The position numbers were made by a program, and so were the translations under genes. A DNA stretch of 64,000 nt from Flavobacteriales bacterium (lineage in GTDB: Bacteria; Bacteroidota; Bacteroidia; Flavobacteriales_E; Vicingaceae): positions 1 through 64,000 of the forward strand of contig JAPHUD010000006.1 in the NCBI GenBank assembly GCA_026196775.1. Direction: 5' to 3'. The notes under the pieces were generated by a model. The model did not search any database. It was not told where the DNA came from and was given only the letters and a program-made list of their open reading frames with translations. This document shows positions 54,806 through 63,801 of the stretch, in pieces (the stretch's first letter is position 1; every line of letters starts with the position of its first letter).

Positions 54806-54840
54806 ACCCTGTTCGTAACAACACATCAGATGTAGCCTTA
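54806..54840. other. attR (right island junction)
   Basis: Island arm ACCCTGTTCGTAACA (54806-54820), then crossover GATGT (54829-54833), then comM sequence encoding [12 protein letters not shown]. Centre GA at 54829-54830. Confidence 0.88.
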
Positions 54841-55530
54841 GTTGGTGGCGGTGGATTTCCTCAGCCGGGAGAAATTTCTTTGGCTCATAATGGCGTATTA
54901 TTTTTAGATGAATTGCCTGAATTTAAACGAACAGTTTTAGAAGTACTTCGTCAGCCAATTGAAGATAGAAAAGTATCTATTTCCAGGGCAAAATTCACAG
55001 TAGATTATCCTGCAAGTTTTATGCTGGTAGCCTCAATGAATCCTTGTCCTTGCGGCTATTACAACCACCCTGAAAAAGATTGTGTTTGCTCTCCGGGTGT
55101 GGTTCAAAAATACCTCAGCAAAATTTCTGGTCCTTTATTAGACAGAATTGATTTACATGTAGAAGTTACACCGGTAAGTTTTAGTGAACTTAGCACTACT
55201 GCTATTGGTGAATCGAGTGAGGTTATCAGAAATAGAGTAATTAAAGCGAGAGAAATCCAGTCTGAACGCTATAAAGACAAAGAGAGTGTTTATGCTAATG
55301 CACAAATATCCAGCAAAACCATTAAAGAAATTTGCGAAATTGATAGCGTAGGTAAAGATTTACTTAAAAATGCTATGGATAAATTAGGTTTATCTGCCAG
55401 AGCATACGATAGAATTTTAAAAGTTGCCCGAACCATTGCCGACTTAGAGGCATCTGAAAATATAAAAAGTGAACACCTTGCAGAGGCAATTCAATACAGA
55501 AGTTTGGATAGAGAAGGTTGGGCAGGATAA
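54829..55530 (+). pseudogene. comM: comM (yifB) 3' fragment
   Basis: The second half of Com[21 protein letters not shown] then Walker [21 protein letters not shown], sensor region [20 protein letters not shown] with zinc-type Cys, [18 protein letters not shown], and the C-terminal Mg-chelatase end ([20 protein letters not shown]). It continues exactly in frame from residue 280 of the 5' part when GATGT is fused, but as it stands has no start codon at its true beginning. A TTG at 54880 could begin a short product without the P-loop, which would be inactive. Confidence 0.93.
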
Positions 55531-55608
55531 AATCTGTAAACCTCAAAACAACCATTTGCTATAGTTAATCGTCTGATTAATTGTTATAACACCAAGCAAT
55601 AATTTACT

Positions 55609-56139
55609 TTGGAACTAAATGAGATAATAGAAGGTTGTTACGAAAACAGCAGAAAGCATCAAGAAGCATTATATAATTTATATGCTGCTAAAATGCTGGG
55701 CGTTTGTTTAACCTATACCAAAGACAGAGATTTGGCTCAAGATATTTTGCATGATGGCTTTTTTAAAGTATTTAAAAAGTTTCACCAATACGATACTTCT
55801 TGGAGTTTACAAGGTTGGATTAGAAGAATTATTGTAAATACAGCCATAGATCATTTTAGAAAAACCAACCGTATTTCCCCAATGGATTTTCAGGAAGCAG
55901 TTTACCTTGTAGGAAGTTATAACAATGCCGCAGAAATCTCAAAAACAGCAGATTTATCTATGCTGATTAATATGTTACCTACAGGTGCCAGAACCATTTT
56001 TAATTTATATACAATAGAAGGATACAAACACAATGAAATAGCTAAAATGCTTTCTATAAGCGAAGGAACTTCAAAATCTCAATTATCTAAAGCAAAAAGT
56101 GTTTTAAGAGAATTGGTGACTAAATATTACGAACGTTAA
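55609..56139 (+). CDS. ECF RNA polymerase sigma factor
   Basis: 176 residues with region 2 (YNLYAAKMLGVCLTYTKDRD, LAQDILHDGFFKVFKKFHQY, GWIRRIIVNTAIDHFRK) and region 4 (LINMLPTGARTIFNLYTIEG, YKHNEIAKMLSISEGTSKSQ) of extracytoplasmic-function sigma factors. The start is a TTG (ELNEIIEGCYENSRKHQEAL); no ATG would keep region 2 whole. The next gene, 17 bp downstream and also starting with TTG, encodes an anti-sigma-like membrane protein, the usual pairing. It lies right after comM and may be cotranscribed when comM is intact. Confidence 0.9.
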   Translation: MELNEIIEGCYENSRKHQEALYNLYAAKMLGVCLTYTKDRDLAQDILHDGFFKVFKKFHQYDTSWSLQGWIRRIIVNTAIDHFRKTNRISPMDFQEAVYLVGSYNNAAEISKTADLSMLINMLPTGARTIFNLYTIEGYKHNEIAKMLSISEGTSKSQLSKAKSVLRELVTKYYER

Positions 56140-56156
56140 CCTTTTTTATATATCCC

Positions 56157-57548
56157 TTGAAAAACAAAAAAAACATAGAAGATTGGTACAAAAATGAGCT
56201 GGAAAACTTTAGCGTTGAGCCGGAAAAAGGCTCGTGGGATAAACTTTCTTCTTCAATGGATAACCCGAGTGAATTATCTGATGAGGCTTTTGATGATTTT
56301 GTAAGAGATGAAGTGGAACACATTGAAACCAATCCTGATAAAGCTGTTTGGGAAAAACTTTCAGAAAATTTAGATACTTCAACTGTTTGGGAACGTTTGT
56401 CACAAACATTAACCAACTATGAACGATTTATTTGGTGGAGAAATTTTGCTTTTAAATCTGCTGCTTTAGCCTTGTTTTTTATGGGGGTTGGATTAAGTGT
56501 TAATGAATATTTCAATCAAGATACTCATCAAAACAATGAAAAAGTAAGCACTCCAACTGTTGCGGCAACTACTTTTGAGCAAAAAACAAAACAAGCTTCA
56601 GCGACAAGTGTTTTAGCTTCAAAAGATGTGTTAAACTCATCAACAGCTGAAAAAGAAAAAGTAAATCAGCACATTGTTTCTAATCTTTCAAAACAAACTA
56701 ACAAACCTATAGCTACCGAAAAAACTGTTACATCAACAGCTAAAAAACAGGCATATATTGCCTCAAAAGAAGTTAATCAACAGCTTAATAATGATAAAGA
56801 AATTCAATTAAAAAAATCTAATCATGAACTTAAAGAAAATACCATTCAGCCAAAAGAATTTTTAATTAAGAAAGAAAACAACAAGATTATCTTTAACAAC
56901 AAAAGATTTTCATCTCACTTTGCTTTTGGAATTTATGCTAAACGAATTTATGCTGGATTAAATGTTGGTTTAAAGAAACAAAGTATGATTACTCAAATGA
57001 AAAAGAATGCTGATTACAAAGAACTTTCTCAAAATACGTTGTTAGATCATGGAAGTAGTTTTGGAGCTACGGCAGGTATTATTCTTTCTGACAAAATGAA
57101 CTTAGAAACCAATGTAAACTTCTACTCTAGCAGCGGCTATAGAAAGCAATATGCCTCTAATGAAGTTAACTATACAGAGAATCTAACCTTGGCTTATACT
57201 AATATTAGTTTATTAGCTAAAAGAATGTATAACAAATCTACTTTTGATGATAAAAAATATTCTACTAATTTTATTGGTGGATTATATTTAGGCTACCTTT
57301 CTAGTGCTACATCAGTAATTGATGGGAAAACTTACAAAAATCAAGCATACACTAACCTGGATTATGGTGTTGTATTAGGTTTAGAGCAAGATAGATACTT
57401 AACTAAAGAATTGATTATTACTCCGGGAATTAGATATTACCAAGGAGCTAAAAATATTGCTAATGCTGAAAGTCATTTTTCTTATGCCTATAATTCAACT
57501 CTTGAATTTAACTTAGGAATAAAATATATTTTTCTAAAGAGACGTTAA
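56157..57548 (+). CDS. anti-sigma-like N-terminus, single membrane segment and outer-membrane barrel
   Basis: 463 residues, TTG start. Cytoplasmic part with three repeated PxxxxWxxL units (VEPEKGSWDKLSS, NPDKAVWEKLSE, DTSTVWERLSQ), resembling Bacteroidota anti-sigma domains; one membrane segment (SAALALFFMGVGLSVNEYF) near residue 107; a long Lys/Thr/Gln linker of about 120 residues; then a beta-barrel-like C-terminus (HFAFGIYAKRIYAGLNVGLK ... GGLYLGYLSSATSV ... LEFNLGIKYIFLKRR). Such one-chain proteins could join both membranes and control the sigma factor encoded 17 bp before. The exact mechanism is not known. Confidence 0.75.
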   Translation: MKNKKNIEDWYKNELENFSVEPEKGSWDKLSSSMDNPSELSDEAFDDFVRDEVEHIETNPDKAVWEKLSENLDTSTVWERLSQTLTNYERFIWWRNFAFKSAALALFFMGVGLSVNEYFNQDTHQNNEKVSTPTVAATTFEQKTKQASATSVLASKDVLNSSTAEKEKVNQHIVSNLSKQTNKPIATEKTVTSTAKKQAYIASKEVNQQLNNDKEIQLKKSNHELKENTIQPKEFLIKKENNKIIFNNKRFSSHFAFGIYAKRIYAGLNVGLKKQSMITQMKKNADYKELSQNTLLDHGSSFGATAGIILSDKMNLETNVNFYSSSGYRKQYASNEVNYTENLTLAYTNISLLAKRMYNKSTFDDKKYSTNFIGGLYLGYLSSATSVIDGKTYKNQAYTNLDYGVVLGLEQDRYLTKELIITPGIRYYQGAKNIANAESHFSYAYNSTLEFNLGIKYIFLKRR

Positions 57549-57586
57549 CATCCAACCATTTGTATACACTAAACGTTCTATATCCA

Positions 57587-58057
57587 ATGGAACAACTCAA
57601 AAACATATTGCTTTATTTATTTGCCTTCTCGGTACTTTTACTTCACCCGAGTTTAAACAACGAAAAGAATCCTTTATCTTGTATTCATTACCTTGCTTAT
57701 GGAAATACCTTCAAATTAAAATTTGATGATACTATTGATAAGGACAAGTTATACATTAAATGGACCTGCGAAAACCAAAATGCTGATTGCAATGAATTAG
57801 ACATTTTTATAGGAGGAAAAAAGGTTAATACCATTCCTTTTGAATCTGGACAACAAGAACTTATTGTTTATTATAACAACAAACTTGTTGGGAAGCTAGA
57901 GCAAACTAAAACAAAAGAAAAGCATGCTCATACTTACTTTATAAGTTTAAATAGTATAGAAAGTAATAATCTAGAATTTAAAGGTGAAATTACTGGACCA
58001 TCATCAGCTGTAGCAACAATGATTACTTCATTAAGCAATTTAATTTCTCAACATTAA
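57587..58057 (+). CDS. secreted hypothetical protein, 156 aa
   Basis: From ATG 57587 a signal peptide is visible (QLKNILLYLFAFSVLLLHP). The mature part has a Cys pair (CENQNADCNELDIFIGGKKV), beta-rich stretches (NTIPFESGQQELIVYYNNKL) and ends LEFKGEITGPSSAVATMITS. No family recognised. It follows the anti-sigma/barrel gene by 38 bp and may be part of the sigma-controlled operon. It faces ilvE convergently, with 9 bp between the stops. Confidence 0.6.
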   Translation: MEQLKNILLYLFAFSVLLLHPSLNNEKNPLSCIHYLAYGNTFKLKFDDTIDKDKLYIKWTCENQNADCNELDIFIGGKKVNTIPFESGQQELIVYYNNKLVGKLEQTKTKEKHAHTYFISLNSIESNNLEFKGEITGPSSAVATMITSLSNLISQH

Positions 58058-58066
58058 GTTATTTGG

Positions 58067-59137
58067 TTAGATATTATAAATCCAATCAAATTTATCTGCA
58101 ACTCTTCCTCTTTTAATCTCTTCAATTGACTTTGCTATTTTATTAGAAACAGTTCTGTTTTCAATTGGAGGCAATTCAAAACGTTCGTCTTCAAAAGTTA
58201 TAGAAGCAATTTGAGCAATTGTAGCCGCTGTTCCTGTCCCAAAAGCATCTTGCAATTTGTTGTTTCTAGCTGCTTCAACAATTTCTTTTACAGCAACTCT
58301 TCTTTCTTCTACTTCCAAACCTAAATCTTTAGCTAATTTTATTACGCTATCACGAGTAATTCCTGACAAGGTGGTATTTAAGGCTATAGAAGGTGTAATT
58401 AATTTATTATCAATTAAAAACATTACATTCATTGTTCCAGACTCTTCAATATATTCATGCGTTTTAGCATCTGTCCAAATCAATTGTTTATAGCCTTTTT
58501 CTTGCCCTAATTTAGCAGGATAAAGTGCTGCTGCATAATTTCCTGCTGCTTTTGCAAAACCAACACCACCTTCTGCTGCTCTAGAAAAATTAGATTCAAT
58601 TTTAACATCTACAGGTCCTGTGTAATAAGAACTTACCGGAGAGGTAATAATCATAAATTTATATTCTTCTGCTGGTCTTACTCCTAATAATTCTTCACTA
58701 GCAAAAATAAATGGTCTTATGTATAATGAACAACCTTCATTTTGGGGAACCCAATCTGCATCTAACTGCACTAATTGGTGTATAGCATCCATAAAAAGCT
58801 CTTCTGGAACTTCAGGCATACAGAGTCTTTTGGCAGAAACATTTATTCTTTTTGCATTTTCTCTTGGTCTAAATAACAACACTTTTCCTTCGTCATTTTT
58901 GTAGGCTTTCATTCCTTCAAAAACGGCCTGACCATAATGAATTGCTGCACAAGCAGGGCTTAATGAAATTGGAGCGTAAGGCTCAATTCTTAAGTCTTGC
59001 CACTCGCCATTTTTATATTCTGCCACAAACATGTGGTCAGAAAATTGTTTTCCAAATTGTATATTATTGAAATCAACCGACTGAATCTTAGATGTTTTTG
59101 TTTTCTCTATCTTAATATTACTTACTGCGTCCATCAT
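58067..59137 (-). CDS. ilvE: branched-chain amino acid aminotransferase IlvE
   Basis: Class IV PLP aminotransferase that makes or degrades leucine, isoleucine and valine. Landmarks: HYGQAVFEGMKAYKNDEGKV near residue 65, GFAKAAGNYAAALYPAKLGQ with the Schiff-base Lys, YKQLIWTDAKTHEYIEESGT and TMNVMFLI, SGITRDSVIKLAKDLGLEVE, and the GTGTAATIAQI PLP-phosphate loop. 356 residues; the form with the GNY motif is the BCAT type II kind seen in Bacteroidota. A single-gene unit. An earlier start is not plausible. Confidence 0.95.
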   Translation of the reverse strand: MMDAVSNIKIEKTKTSKIQSVDFNNIQFGKQFSDHMFVAEYKNGEWQDLRIEPYAPISLSPACAAIHYGQAVFEGMKAYKNDEGKVLLFRPRENAKRINVSAKRLCMPEVPEELFMDAIHQLVQLDADWVPQNEGCSLYIRPFIFASEELLGVRPAEEYKFMIITSPVSSYYTGPVDVKIESNFSRAAEGGVGFAKAAGNYAAALYPAKLGQEKGYKQLIWTDAKTHEYIEESGTMNVMFLIDNKLITPSIALNTTLSGITRDSVIKLAKDLGLEVEERRVAVKEIVEAARNNKLQDAFGTGTAATIAQIASITFEDERFELPPIENRTVSNKIAKSIEEIKRGRVADKFDWIYNI

Positions 59138-59271
59138 TTAAAAAATCCTTTTTTTTGTAGGCATAAATTTACTATTTTTTATTGTATTGAAACATGATTT
59201 TTAATTGGTTCTTTAGTTCTTACACTAAAGAATTGTTTCTCTATAAGTTGTAAGAAAAAAATAATTACTTT

Positions 59272-59961
59272 TTATGCTGAAATTTTTTGTTGAGCTAATT
59301 TTAATGCATTCTGAAATTGTTCTTCTTGATTAATATGTGTATTGTCTAACACAACAGCATTTTCAGCTTGTATAAGTGGGTTTTCTGTTCTGCTGGTATC
59401 ATCGCCATCACGAGAAACAATATTTTTCAATACCTCATCATAAGTAATATCATCTCCTTTAGCTTTTAGTTCATCGTACCTTCTTTGTGCTCTCACTTCA
59501 AAATCTGCTGTCATAAAAATTTTCAGTTCTGCATCAGGAAAAACAACTGAACCAATATCTCTCCCATCCATTACCAAACCTTTATTTTCCCCCATTTTTC
59601 TTTGTAATTCTACCATTTTGGTACGAACTTGTTTTACTTTAGCAATTCTACTTACCAAACCAGAAACTTCAATGCCTCTAATTTGCTTTTCTACATTTTC
59701 GTTATTAAGGCAGGTTTCTGAACTATTTTTTTGAGTATTAAATGAAAACTTTACATCAATATCATCCAAATCATCAATTAATTTTTGTTCATCAAAAAAA
59801 TCAGCACCAATATAACCTTTTCTAAGAGCATATAAAGCAACAGCTCTGTACATTGCTCCTGTATCAATATATATATAATTTAAAGCTTTAGCCAATTGTT
59901 TTGCCAATGTACTTTTTCCGCAAGAGGAGTAACCATCAATGGCTATAATAATTTTTTTCAT
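59272..59961 (-). CDS. cmk: cytidylate kinase Cmk
   Basis: Phosphorylates CMP and dCMP. P-loop AIDGYSSCGKSTLAKQLAKA, NMP-binding IDTGAMYRAVALYAL, the GLVMDGRDIGSVVFPDAELK signature and RAQRRYDELKAKGDD in the LID region are all present; 229 residues is normal. Its first codon overlaps the last 4 bp of porQ. The porQ-cmk pair is common in Bacteroidota with a T9SS, so cotranscription is expected though the roles are unrelated. Confidence 0.95.
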   Translation of the reverse strand: MKKIIIAIDGYSSCGKSTLAKQLAKALNYIYIDTGAMYRAVALYALRKGYIGADFFDEQKLIDDLDDIDVKFSFNTQKNSSETCLNNENVEKQIRGIEVSGLVSRIAKVKQVRTKMVELQRKMGENKGLVMDGRDIGSVVFPDAELKIFMTADFEVRAQRRYDELKAKGDDITYDEVLKNIVSRDGDDTSRTENPLIQAENAVVLDNTHINQEEQFQNALKLAQQKISA

Positions 59962-61082
59962 TCTTCGCTTTGTTTGTCTTTTTTGCTTTTACGAGCTTTT
60001 TTTGGAGCTTTTTCTTTAGGAATTATTACCTGATTTTTCTTATAATAATCAGCAATAGTTGTTGTAATTGTAAAATGGTTGGAAGTTCCTGCTAAATGAT
60101 AACTTGCTCCACCATAACTAACATGTATTTTTTTAATTCTAAACCCTAATCCCCAACTAAATCCAATTAATCCTCCTTTGTTATCAAAAGCTAATTCAGA
60201 TCTTCTTTGGAAGTTATAACCAAACCTCAACATAAAACTTGGTGAAAGCACAAACTCTGTCCCAACAACAACATGTCTAAAAAGCTCACTAACCATTCCT
60301 GTTTTGTTTAATTCTTTTCTGGCTTCTTCATCTAAAGTATTATCTCTATTAGTAACCGAAGAAGAATCATTATAAGCTAAATTCCAATTATTTAATTGGA
60401 TGAAATCGACATTAAAACGAATAGGCGTATGTGCTAATTTTTTAGAAATCCCTAATTGTACTTCAAAAGGCAAGGGTTCTTTTTCTCTTCCGTCAAAGTA
60501 GGTAGAAAATTGTCTGCCAATATTTTTAACTAATAACGCAGTTGTAAATTGTTTTTTTGCATTATGATACGTTGCAGATAAATCCATTGCCATAGCAAAA
60601 GAGCTATATTGATAAAATTTGGAATAAATTGGTTTTAGGTTTGCTCCAACAGAAAAAGATGTGTCTATGCTTTTTCCCCAACCTAAAATAAAAGCATAAT
60701 CTGAAGCAGAGAAAGAACCCAACTCATTCCCTCCTTCGTCTGTTTCTAAAAAATTTCCGTAATTAATATATTTCACACCTCCGGAAAATGTTCCGTACTT
60801 TTTAAAATCATGGGTATAAGAAAAATGCCCTAAATTAACATCTGCAAAGTAATTTAAATAAGTAAATGAAAGAGCACTACTCATTTCTGCCGAAAGTAAT
60901 GAAGGATTGTCTAAAGCAAAATTGGGATCATCATCTTTAATAGCTATAGCACTTCCACCCAACGCCCCTGTTCTGGCAGAAACAGGAATGTTAAGAAAGC
61001 TAAAAGCACTCTCTCCTCCTACTTGTGCTATTGACTCACAAAAAGTAAGGATAATAAAAATGAGTGTAATAAAAAACTTCAT
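59958..61082 (-). CDS. porQ: type IX secretion system protein PorQ
   Basis: Outer-membrane beta-barrel of the T9SS. Signal peptide (KFFITLIFIILTFCESIAQ), then GGESAFSFLNIPVSARTGAL and DDDPNFALDNPSLLSAEMSS, the conserved PorQ start, followed by barrel strands (LSFTYLNYFADVNLGHFSYT, AFILGWGKSIDTSFSVGANL, GLGFRIKKIHVSYGGASYHL). An unusual Lys-rich tail (PKKARKSKKDKQSEE) ends it. PorQ helps in processing or attachment of secreted cargo with PorU and PorZ. Its stop overlaps the start of cmk. Confidence 0.9.
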   Translation of the reverse strand: MKFFITLIFIILTFCESIAQVGGESAFSFLNIPVSARTGALGGSAIAIKDDDPNFALDNPSLLSAEMSSALSFTYLNYFADVNLGHFSYTHDFKKYGTFSGGVKYINYGNFLETDEGGNELGSFSASDYAFILGWGKSIDTSFSVGANLKPIYSKFYQYSSFAMAMDLSATYHNAKKQFTTALLVKNIGRQFSTYFDGREKEPLPFEVQLGISKKLAHTPIRFNVDFIQLNNWNLAYNDSSSVTNRDNTLDEEARKELNKTGMVSELFRHVVVGTEFVLSPSFMLRFGYNFQRRSELAFDNKGGLIGFSWGLGFRIKKIHVSYGGASYHLAGTSNHFTITTTIADYYKKNQVIIPKEKAPKKARKSKKDKQSEE

Positions 61083-61259
61083 CTGTTAATTTTCTATTTT
61101 ATTAAATCGGTCAGATGGAACTCACTAAGAAACATCTTCTTGTAAATAAAATCTAATCAAAACTCGTTTCATCAACCGATTAATATTAGCAATGGATGGC
61201 TAAATTACGCTTTTATCAATAAATTATTGTATTGCTGTTAGATTGTAAAAAAACTTAGG

Positions 61260-61610
61260 TTAATGATGATTAGCTTGTTCTTGAGAAATAGCAATGATTA
61301 CATCATTATAGATTTTTTCCATTTCTTCGGGATGCATAGAATAATAAGCAATGTTGTTATTAAATTGCTCTTCAGTAATGTTATGTTTTTTAAAAATATG
61401 TATGTAATGATTTTCTTGAAATGCTTTACTTCTAAACAATGAATCATCTATTGAAGATTTAATTTTAAGATAGCCTTGAGCAATTTCAATATCTGTAAGT
61501 ACAGGTACTAGTTCATCATGGGTAAGAATTCCCTCTGGTAGTTCGTTTTGAGAAAAACTACATGATAGAAAAAATAAAGCAATAAGTGTTATTATGAATT
61601 TATTAAGCAT
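61260..61610 (-). CDS. DUF4296 lipoprotein
   Basis: 116 residues. The lipobox is LIALFFLSC (Cys16). The body, PEGILTHDELVPVLTDIEIA then QGYLKIK, YIHIFKKHNITEEQFNNNIA and YYSMHPEEMEKIYNDVIIAI, is the DUF4296 pattern, a family of small Bacteroidota lipoproteins of unknown function. Its start overlaps the end of the preceding gene (61603-62154) by 8 bp, so the two are translationally coupled. Confidence 0.85.
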   Translation of the reverse strand: MLNKFIITLIALFFLSCSFSQNELPEGILTHDELVPVLTDIEIAQGYLKIKSSIDDSLFRSKAFQENHYIHIFKKHNITEEQFNNNIAYYSMHPEEMEKIYNDVIIAISQEQANHH

Positions 61611-62154
61611 CAGTTGCTGTTGAGGAAGCAGCTACATACCTAATTGTTTTAACTGCTTTAATCATATCTTGAATCATTTTTTCGCCAAATTGCTCACTTC
61701 GCAAGTCTCTAATCTCATAAATATCATTATTAATATTGGCTTTATAAAAAAAATGGTGTTGTGTTTTAACTCCAGATTCAGGTATATCTTGCTTATAAAT
61801 CAACAAATTTTCTTCTTCGGAAATAATTTCTGAAACAAAAACTAAATCTTCTTCTAAATCCATTTTTAGCAACTCTATATCGCCTTCTCCATACATAATT
61901 TCTATACCGAATGAATTACCAACCAATATTTCCAATGCCCCTCTATTGGTCAAGACCACTTGAGGCTGCCCATGATTTTCGGCATCAGGAACCATTATTG
62001 CCATTGGAAAACCCCATTGGTTTAAATCTAATTCTTCATATCCTTTTAATTGGACTACTTCTTGGTTTTCATCTGTTGTGTTATTGTCATCACCACAAGC
62101 AAAAAATAAGAAAGCTGAAAATATGGCTAAAAATATAAAGGTTGTATTTTTCAT
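61603..62154 (-). CDS. lipoprotein, 183 aa
   Basis: Lipobox LAIFSAFLFFAC (Cys20) then an acidic linker (GDDNNTTDENQEVV). The body, LDLNQWGFPMAIMVPDAENH, LEILVGNSFGIEIMYGEGDI and HHFFYKANINNDIYEIRDLR, is mixed alpha/beta. I do not recognise a family. It ends with an 8-bp overlap with the DUF4296 gene, suggesting a shared role in the envelope. Confidence 0.75.
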   Translation of the reverse strand: MKNTTFIFLAIFSAFLFFACGDDNNTTDENQEVVQLKGYEELDLNQWGFPMAIMVPDAENHGQPQVVLTNRGALEILVGNSFGIEIMYGEGDIELLKMDLEEDLVFVSEIISEEENLLIYKQDIPESGVKTQHHFFYKANINNDIYEIRDLRSEQFGEKMIQDMIKAVKTIRYVAASSTATDA

Positions 62155-62229
62155 AGTTATAATTATCTAATAAAGAACAAATATAAAATAAAAAAATACA
62201 ACGTTCAAAAATTAAAAATTTATTTTTAT

Positions 62230-63102
62230 TTAGTGCTTGTGTTTAGGCTCGTAAATCAATCTAAAAAAAGTACTAAATCTTTGTGATTCTCTTTTTATCG
62301 GAACTCCTGCAACAATACCTACTAACAAATTATCTGTAATTCCTAACCTCATTTGTGGTCTGATCGCCATATCAAAATCATCATATGTAATTTCTTTATT
62401 AAACTCAAGACCAATAAAATTTCTTGTCCCATCTATCATGTAATGAAGATTGGTATTAATTTGCCAAGTGGTATGCATTGAATTATCTGAAAAATGTTGC
62501 TGCATTTGTGGCCCGGTATAAATTAATGTATGAAAATTCTGTTCCCATCTTTTAGCAGCTACAAAAAACGGATTATAAACATTGCCTTCAACAAAAGCTT
62601 CATTTCCATAATGACTAAAATTAACAAACTCAAACTCATTTAAATAACCTATTGCCATAGATGTGCTATGCTTTTCAGAAACAAAAAAAGAGTATTGAGC
62701 AGCTAATTTTAACCCATTAATTTTATTTTGAGGCATAATTGATTTATCTACATCGTCTTCATTTGGATAAAAGAAAGTAAATGGAACTTCTATCTCCAAT
62801 CCAAGTCTGTTAATGGGAGCCCATTCATATTCTACTAATGCTTCATAGGAATCAAACTTATTATTATCAGTCATTCCAAAACCAACATTCCATTCTTTTT
62901 CGCCTTTTCTGGCACCTAAATCCCTAATTAGATCAATAAAAAGTGGCTCAGCATGCAGCACTTTGTCTGTTTTGCGTTTATTTTCAACTTCTTCAATATA
63001 TAAACTATCCAATCTATCTTTTTCTATTTTTAAAGTATCTAACTTTTGAGAAAAAAGGCTAACAGATAATAATAACCCAAGAATTAAAAATAAATTTTTC
63101 AT
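62230..63102 (-). CDS. outer-membrane beta-barrel-like protein, 290 aa
   Basis: Signal peptide (KNLFLILGLLLSVSLFS), coiled stretch (KDRLDSLYIEEVENKRKTDK), then HAEPLFIDLIRDLGARKGEK and barrel-like strands (WNVGFGMTDNNKFDSYEALV, WAPINRLGLEIEVPFTFFYP, MRLGITDNLLVGIVAGVPIK). A short His-rich end (EPKHKH). The HAEPLFIDLIRDLGARKG stretch is a recurring Bacteroidota pattern, known to me only as hypothetical. It follows the carbonic anhydrase gene by 22 bp on the same strand, so a link with inorganic carbon or metal uptake is possible. Confidence 0.7.
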   Translation of the reverse strand: MKNLFLILGLLLSVSLFSQKLDTLKIEKDRLDSLYIEEVENKRKTDKVLHAEPLFIDLIRDLGARKGEKEWNVGFGMTDNNKFDSYEALVEYEWAPINRLGLEIEVPFTFFYPNEDDVDKSIMPQNKINGLKLAAQYSFFVSEKHSTSMAIGYLNEFEFVNFSHYGNEAFVEGNVYNPFFVAAKRWEQNFHTLIYTGPQMQQHFSDNSMHTTWQINTNLHYMIDGTRNFIGLEFNKEITYDDFDMAIRPQMRLGITDNLLVGIVAGVPIKRESQRFSTFFRLIYEPKHKH

Positions 63103-63124
63103 CTCTAGATTTCAATTATTTTAG

Positions 63125-63763
63125 TTAAAACTTTAACTGATAAACATTGTCTAATTCATCATTGTTGGTAAAATTGACACCTAAATCTTTTATTATCCCA
63201 TCACCAATACCATAAACCCAACCATGTATATGTAAGGTTTGTTTATTATTCCAAGCATTTTGAACTATAGAAGTTTTTGCTAAATCAAACACTTGTTCTA
63301 CCACATTTAATTCCACATATCTATCAAAACGTTGCTTTTCGTCAGTTATGGCATCCAATTCTTCAGCATGAAAGCGATAAACATCTTTAATATGTCTTAT
63401 CCAGTTATCAATTAAACCAATATGCTGATTTCCCATTGCTGCAGCAACTCCACCACATCCATAATGTCCGCAAACAATTACATGCCTTACTTTTAAAGCA
63501 TTAACTGCATAATCAAGTACACTTAACATATTCATATCTGAATGAATAACCATGTTAGCAATGTTTCTATGTACGAAAACTTCTCCCGGTTGAGCTCCAA
63601 TAATTTCGTTTGCAGGAACTCTACTGTCTGCACAACCTATCCACAATACTGGTGGTTGTTGACCGTTAGCTAGTTTGTTAAAAAAATCAGGATCTAAATC
63701 TAATTTTGATTGAACCCATTCTTTATTATTATCTAAAAGTTGTTTATAAAATTTATTTTCCAT
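63125..63763 (-). CDS. can: beta-carbonic anhydrase
   Basis: Reversible CO2 hydration. The zinc-site motifs are present: IGCADSRVPANEIIGAQPGE (Cys-Asp-Ser-Arg) and VIVCGHYGCGGVAAAM (His and Cys ligands), with VHRNIANMVIHSDMNMLSVL between. 212 residues, the standard bacterial form. The upstream gene (63802 and beyond) is the end of a SulP-type transporter, often paired with carbonic anhydrase for bicarbonate uptake, so the two probably work together. Confidence 0.95.
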   Translation of the reverse strand: MENKFYKQLLDNNKEWVQSKLDLDPDFFNKLANGQQPPVLWIGCADSRVPANEIIGAQPGEVFVHRNIANMVIHSDMNMLSVLDYAVNALKVRHVIVCGHYGCGGVAAAMGNQHIGLIDNWIRHIKDVYRFHAEELDAITDEKQRFDRYVELNVVEQVFDLAKTSIVQNAWNNKQTLHIHGWVYGIGDGIIKDLGVNFTNNDELDNVYQLKF

Positions 63764-63801
63764 TTTGTATATTTTTTTAGTCGTTATAAAATTAATTAGT
63801 T

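Larger units (their letters stand above)
20238..54833. mobile_element. 34.6-kb defence and toxin island integrated in comM by a large serine recombinase
   Basis: The ends are defined by the split comM gene and a shared GATGT at 20238-20242 and 54829-54833. The outer island ends carry inverted arms, ACCCTGTTCGTAACA (54806-54820) and TGTTACGAGTAGGGT (20248-20262), which match at 13 of 15 positions when one is reverse-complemented. In the circular form they would flank an 18-base centre with GA in the middle, as expected for attP of a large serine recombinase. One such recombinase is encoded at 41983-43665. There are no relaxase, type IV secretion, capsid or terminase genes, so it is neither an ICE nor a complete phage. 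Cargo: a TA pair, SIR2, Avs-like, IetAS-like, a DGR relic, a polymerase module and an Rhs toxin. Confidence 0.93.

Noticed and set aside
20238-54833. Integrative conjugative element or prophage
   Set aside because: No relaxase, VirB4/TraG, capsid, portal, terminase or lysis gene was recognised anywhere in the interval.
19401-55530. comM interruption as an assembly error
   Set aside because: The junctions have a shared core and symmetric arms fitting the integrase found inside, and the fused frame is exact.
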